Below, piece by piece: positions 59,260 to 64,000 of a stretch of DNA of 64,000 nucleotides. Below the pieces are notes generated by a model, which worked only from the letters and a program-made list of their open reading frames with translations, was not told the origin of the DNA and did not search any database. This DNA comes from Fratercula arctica (taxonomy: Eukaryota; Chordata; Aves; Charadriiformes; Alcidae). The stretch lies in NCBI GenBank assembly GCA_947846985.1, contig CANTUZ010000001.1, positions 39,332,727 through 39,396,726 of the forward strand, in the 5' to 3' direction. Within the stretch, counting starts at the first letter, position 1. Every line of letters begins with the position of its first letter. Both the position numbers and the translations under genes were made by a program.

Positions 59260-62200
59260 GGTAATAGAAGCCACTGTAAATTAGGTACTACTGAACATGA
59301 AATATTCAAAGATGGCTTAAAATTAAATGTTTTGCAAATTTAGAGTTTGGCGATTAAGATAGACTTCATATAATACAGCATCATTAACAGATTGACAGGA
59401 AAAGTTATTTGTTTTGATTCATTTTGCCTTTATGCTGAAGAATTTAAAAGGGAAATATCTTTGGAGAGCCACATTCATCAATAACAGACTTACAAATTAA
59501 TTTAAGAGTAAAAGTTGGCTTATGCCAGTCATTTTGTGACTGAAAAGATTCAAATAGCTTGGCTAGTAGAAATTTTATGTCACAAACATTTCAGCAATGT
59601 AGTACCAGGAAAAAAAAAAAATCTGCTTTAGAGTTGACTGTCACTGGAATGAGAAAGAAGCTGAACAGTTGTAATTTGAACTTGGTTGTAAGTGAGCAGT
59701 AATGTTCTTGAAGACTTTGCTTGACATAATTTGTTTACAATGTTTCATTTAACACGGCTGATTTGTTGTTATGTAAATAAAACAAAGTACTTTGCATAAG
59801 GAAACCAACATTTTATTATTTTTATTTTTATTTCTTTTTATATTCCAGAAAACATTTTACATTTTCTATGCACAGAAATAGTTTCAGAACATGATGATTG
59901 TATGTGACATTTCTCTGCTAGGGAAGATTGTCAGTTATTGAAATTTTTGTGGTTCCTCTATTTTTCTATCATAGAATGGAGTGCTAACATTCATCAATTT
60001 CACCTACATGCACCTGGGAATATGTTCTAAAAATGCCTTATTCAAGGAACCTTGGAAAAATAAAGCCAAATGTTTGGTCTACTGAAGAGCGTTAAATGCT
60101 GCATCTCACAGAAATATTAAGAATAGAGAAGATTAATTAAGTTAGAAGACTTGAGTGGTCTCAAATAAAAATAAGTAAAAAACCAATCTATTGAAATAAC
60201 AAAAACAAGGATAGATAGATATATTAAGTCAAAATGCCATTTCACTTTATTAACAGCAAGATTTTGGAATTATGCTATGTCCTCCCTATAAGACAATGAA
60301 ACAAATAAACTAAATTCCCAGGGCTACAGATTAGTTCAATTCTTCATAACAGATTTGCACTTTTACAGAATACTGCATGAATCATTGAAGGATCCAGCAA
60401 AAAGAGGTGTTATACAGTTCAGGATATGAAGTCTAATTATGTGAGGAATCAGTGCATTTACAAAAATACAGAATTTACTATTATGTGCATGTATTACTTT
60501 CATCCATTTAGTACATTCAAAGTATTGTAAAGCCATATAAATAGAATTTTAAAAATGCTTAAGTTGTTAGAATATTAAAATATAAAGAGTTCCAGTAGAG
60601 TTCTAAGTCTCAACATCTGATTTAAAACTTACTTGCATAACATAATGCACTTCAGCATCCTGGCTTTCCATTCCATATATAAACTTTGCATTCAAGAACC
60701 AATTTGTAGGAACTGGGGAAGGTGACATAGTTGAAAGTCTTGTGTCACCCTGATATCCAGAGCCAGAAACAGTAAAGTAACTATGATTTCTGATGACTGA
60801 TCTAGCAATTAATTATAAAATCTAGTAGATACCATTTCAGTTACTTGCCTCTATCATTTACAATACAGTCTTGTGTTTACGAAGCATGATGTGCTGTAAT
60901 GTTTGATTGGAATGTATAAAACCTTAATATCATTGCATTGTTCAAACAACATAAAGCATGCTTACATACCTTCATAAAAAATAATTAAAAAAAAAGAGAA
61001 CACAAATTAGAGATTTGTTTAAGAATATCAGTGAAGCAAAATGCTTAAACAAGCCTTTCTGTAAATACACATTGTAGTCATTGTTAATTTAACCCATATC
61101 AAGGTTTCCTTCAAAAGGCTTCCCCTTCTTTTTTGCTACCTCTTGCTTTGTAGTTATTTGCGTTTGGCAGAGCAAAGTGCCCATTGGCTGAAAGTAGTCA
61201 TTTTGCACTGCAAAACTTCTGACTGTGGTCAGCTGATTTCTGGTAGCCATTACTTATCTGTGTTAAGTTTCGGGTTACTGTGAGTTGCTCTAATTACTAG
61301 TGACCTGGCATGTTTCAGAATGCTGAACCTCAGGTCAGCAAGGACTGTAGTGCAGACCAGGAATTTTCTTACTGAGAAGTTTGTAAAACCTGTTATGTAT
61401 AAACTTAACCCCCCAAAAAATCAGAAACGTAATAATCTATTTTTCAGTCCATTATCAATAAATATTTTATGAAAAAAAATATTTTTTTTTTATTTGTTTC
61501 AGAAGATAAACCAAACTTGATTATTGTTAACATTATGTGGAACTACAAGTAACTTAATATTAACCTGTTTATTTTTAGTGTGGACCTAGCTTTTGTTTCA
61601 GTATAAGCAAAATTTTAGCAGAAATGCTATACTTAAGAATTGGTTTCACCTTATTTAGAAGCAAATATAACCACAGCTTGTTGCTAAGAAATGTAAATGA
61701 AATGTCAACCTCTAGTTTTGGTTGTAAAAGCTTTCGGTGAAAAGCTTAGAAATGTTCTCAGCCTGAAAAACAGGCTAAAGAACAATTATAGAAAACTGAA
61801 TGGTTCTCTTCTTCCCTGTAATTTTAGTTATTGCTTATATCTATTTTTTTTTTCCAGTTAACATTTGAAAATATATCCTATTTCAGATCAAGCTTTCCAA
61901 AGTACTGCATTGGAAACTGTGAATTTATATGAGAACTACCTATTTAGGAGAATTAGATTTAGAAAATATCTTAAAGTCTGTAAATATAATCGGGAAGTTA
62001 ATTTTAAAATGCCCTTAAACTGTTCTGACATATTGAATATAATGTAATTATTGACAAAGGTTTCAGATAACAGAATGGAATAAACCTTTTCACAATACAA
62101 AACATCCCAGACCAAAACCAACATAATTTTGCTCTATGAATGCATGCTAGGTTTATTGTCTCCATCTGTCTCAATTTAATGGAGCAACACCCTCACAGAA

Positions 62201-64000
62201 TAAAAATTCAACTAGCACAAATTGGACACAATGAAACTATGAAGACATTTTACTGAAAAAATCCCTTGATTTAAAATCTAGTTTGGTTAAGAAATCAAAT
62301 GTCCTCATACCTTTAGAAAGCAAAACATATTACTCCCGTAACTAGATTAACTTGGAAGAATGAAGGGAGAAAGAAAATATGCCCAAATAGAAAAATACTT
62401 CATTCAAATTTTCATTTTTTTTTTCCACTTCTTAACATTTCCAAGATGCAACTATTTTCTTACAATAAAATTTTCTTTCACATTTGACTTGTCATATCTT
62501 TATTATTTCAACATGATTCTTTGTAATGTATGTAATATTCTTCTGAATATCCAGTTTTCGAAATATAACACTGAAGACACCTTCTTTGCATATGAATTTT
62601 GTTTCATCACTTCTGAATTTTGCAATAATTTGATGTGTCCTAACAAATCTGTCACGTAATTTTTCATAAACTTTTATAGTTCTATTTCTTTCTATTTCTT
62701 AAATTATTTTTGCTAATTGTGATAATTTAAAATTACTTTTTCCTTAATACTTTTTTACCAGATAATAAAATCTGCATCCTGCATTGCCCTCTTACTCTTT
62801 TCAGATTCAGTTTTTCTAGAATCGTTAAAGCATCTTAAAGTAAGTCCTCCCCAAGAAAACCCCAGCAACAAAAAAGAACTGTGGCATAAGCTATTTTATC
62901 TTAATATCTGATTTATCAGATCACCGCTATCTGCATTTTACATTGTTCTATAATCTTGCTGTGGCCTGCCATGCTCAATTACAGTCTTTTGTTTTTGCTT
63001 AAAGCACTAACTACACATACTTCACCTAACAATTCTTACTAAGACTATGCTTATTATATGTTGTCAAGTGCAAGGCCTTAAACTGCAAGCTGTTGCTATT
63101 TTGTGTCATATATCTTCCCATGCAGCTTGGTCATGTTTCAGTTCTGTGATAATTTTAGAACACTCAATAACTCAGTAATCAAGTAAGACAATTAGATACT
63201 TCAACTATTAGTTCCCAATGTTCTGAATCGTGAAATACAAATTAACTATTGTCTGTGGCGACTGTAGGAATTGCATAACTAGTTGACCAAACACTAGTCC
63301 AGCTTATCCTTTCTCAGTCCTGCTTTTTCAATCCTTAGCGGTAGTCTTTCTTAATAATAAAAGAGGTACACAAATCACAAGCAGGTCACAAATTGTGTGA
63401 TAGCATCGCATAATGATCTCAGCTGGAGCTTTTATATGATAACAGAATTCCCCAACTAATCCAGGGGTGCCAGGTTAAGTTATTCAGAGAGATCTCCAAC
63501 ATATAGATGAGGCTACAGCAAGGTCGAAACTTGATTTTTACTAAACTGCATTTATCTCCTTGAGATTCCAGAGCTGCATATGAATATTCATATCCTTGAA
63601 GACAGCAGTTGCATTAAAAACCCACAAATCTGTATTAAAGATGTAGACCAAGAAGAGTACATAGTGATTTTTAAAGAGGTAGCAAAGAAGTGATAAAGGA
63701 GTGACAGAAGCAGCAAAACGTGGGGAAAATGAGCAATGAGTGTGGAGATAACTTAAAAATAGTAATGGAGGAATAATCTCTTTTTAAAAAGTAATGTTAA
63801 TTTCTCTGGAAAACAGAAAAAATAAGTTAATAAATCCTAAAATAATGGAACTAGCACTGGAGTTATTTGTTTCTTGCATATCTAATGAGTATTTTTTTTG
63901 CAAGGTTAAAACTGCCTTCAAAATTTCTGAGGTCCGTAAGTATCATGTGAACAAATCAATTCTGAGGGAGTAAATGATACTAATTTCATTATTATGAGTT

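Larger units (their letters stand above)
58024..64000. other. AT-rich stretch without recognised transposons
   Basis: About 6 kb in which I recognise no LINE, LTR or gene. It holds only T-runs (58550-58575 and 59234-59259, 26 T each) and small A/T-rich tracts (for example 61470-61500). The 99-codon frame at 62360-62659 is Phe/Ile/Asn-rich, as expected from AT-rich DNA read by chance. Freedom from insertions could reflect conserved non-coding sequence or simply chance. Confidence 0.5.

Noticed and set aside
1..64000. Intact endogenous retrovirus with gag, pol or env between LTRs
   Set aside because: No retroviral protease, reverse transcriptase or envelope sequence was seen between or near the LTRs, and the LTRs belong to different types. 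They are best read as separate solo LTRs.

Overview
This window reads as nuclear DNA from a bird. It is AT-rich, full of A/T homopolymer runs, and carries at least eleven CR1 LINE fragments, several ending in the avian CR1 3' signature (ATTCTATG-type octamers, or CATAGAAT/CACAGAAT on the other strand). It also carries several LTRs of endogenous retroviruses, including types I recognise from avian ERVL-like families. Nothing looks prokaryotic: there are no operons, ribosome binding sites, tRNA or rRNA genes, or CRISPR arrays. I cannot name the species. I found no host protein-coding gene, so the window is best read as intergenic or deep-intronic sequence.

Layout. 1-198: 3' end of a CR1 cut by the window edge. 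3126-4147: a solo LTR with an exact 5-bp target duplication (CATCC), followed by a reverse CR1 tail (4197-4398). 7800-8537: an ERVL-type LTR split by a small CR1. 9645-9984: forward CR1. 11942-12700: reverse CR1 carrying part of a reverse transcriptase. 13689-15288: a second LTR interrupted near its 3' end by an 850-bp CR1. 16130-16480: a probable very old CR1-like relic. 16481-28339: mostly unique AT-rich sequence with simple repeats. 28346-29780: a probable reverse-oriented LTR with a 6-bp flanking repeat. 33031-34118: an LTR with internal minisatellite-like repeats and two adjacent perfect hairpins. 34119-41491: unique sequence. 41492-41968, 43791-43884, 47591-48206, 50881-51663 and 57848-58023: further CR1 copies. 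58024-64000: AT-rich sequence without recognised transposons.

The only recognisable coding material is decayed CR1 ORF2 (reverse transcriptase and C-terminal region), always with stops, frameshifts or truncation. No retroviral gag, pol or env sequence was seen; the ERVs are present only as LTRs.

I did not find a new functional system. The observations most worth checking are the tandem perfect hairpins in the LTR at 33.1 kb, the two CR1-inside-LTR nestings (which order the activity of these families), the 34-bp tandem repeat inside the LTR at 3.6 kb, and two unexplained stretches (39.5-39.9 kb and 53.3-53.7 kb) whose composition and open frames differ from the surrounding AT-rich DNA.
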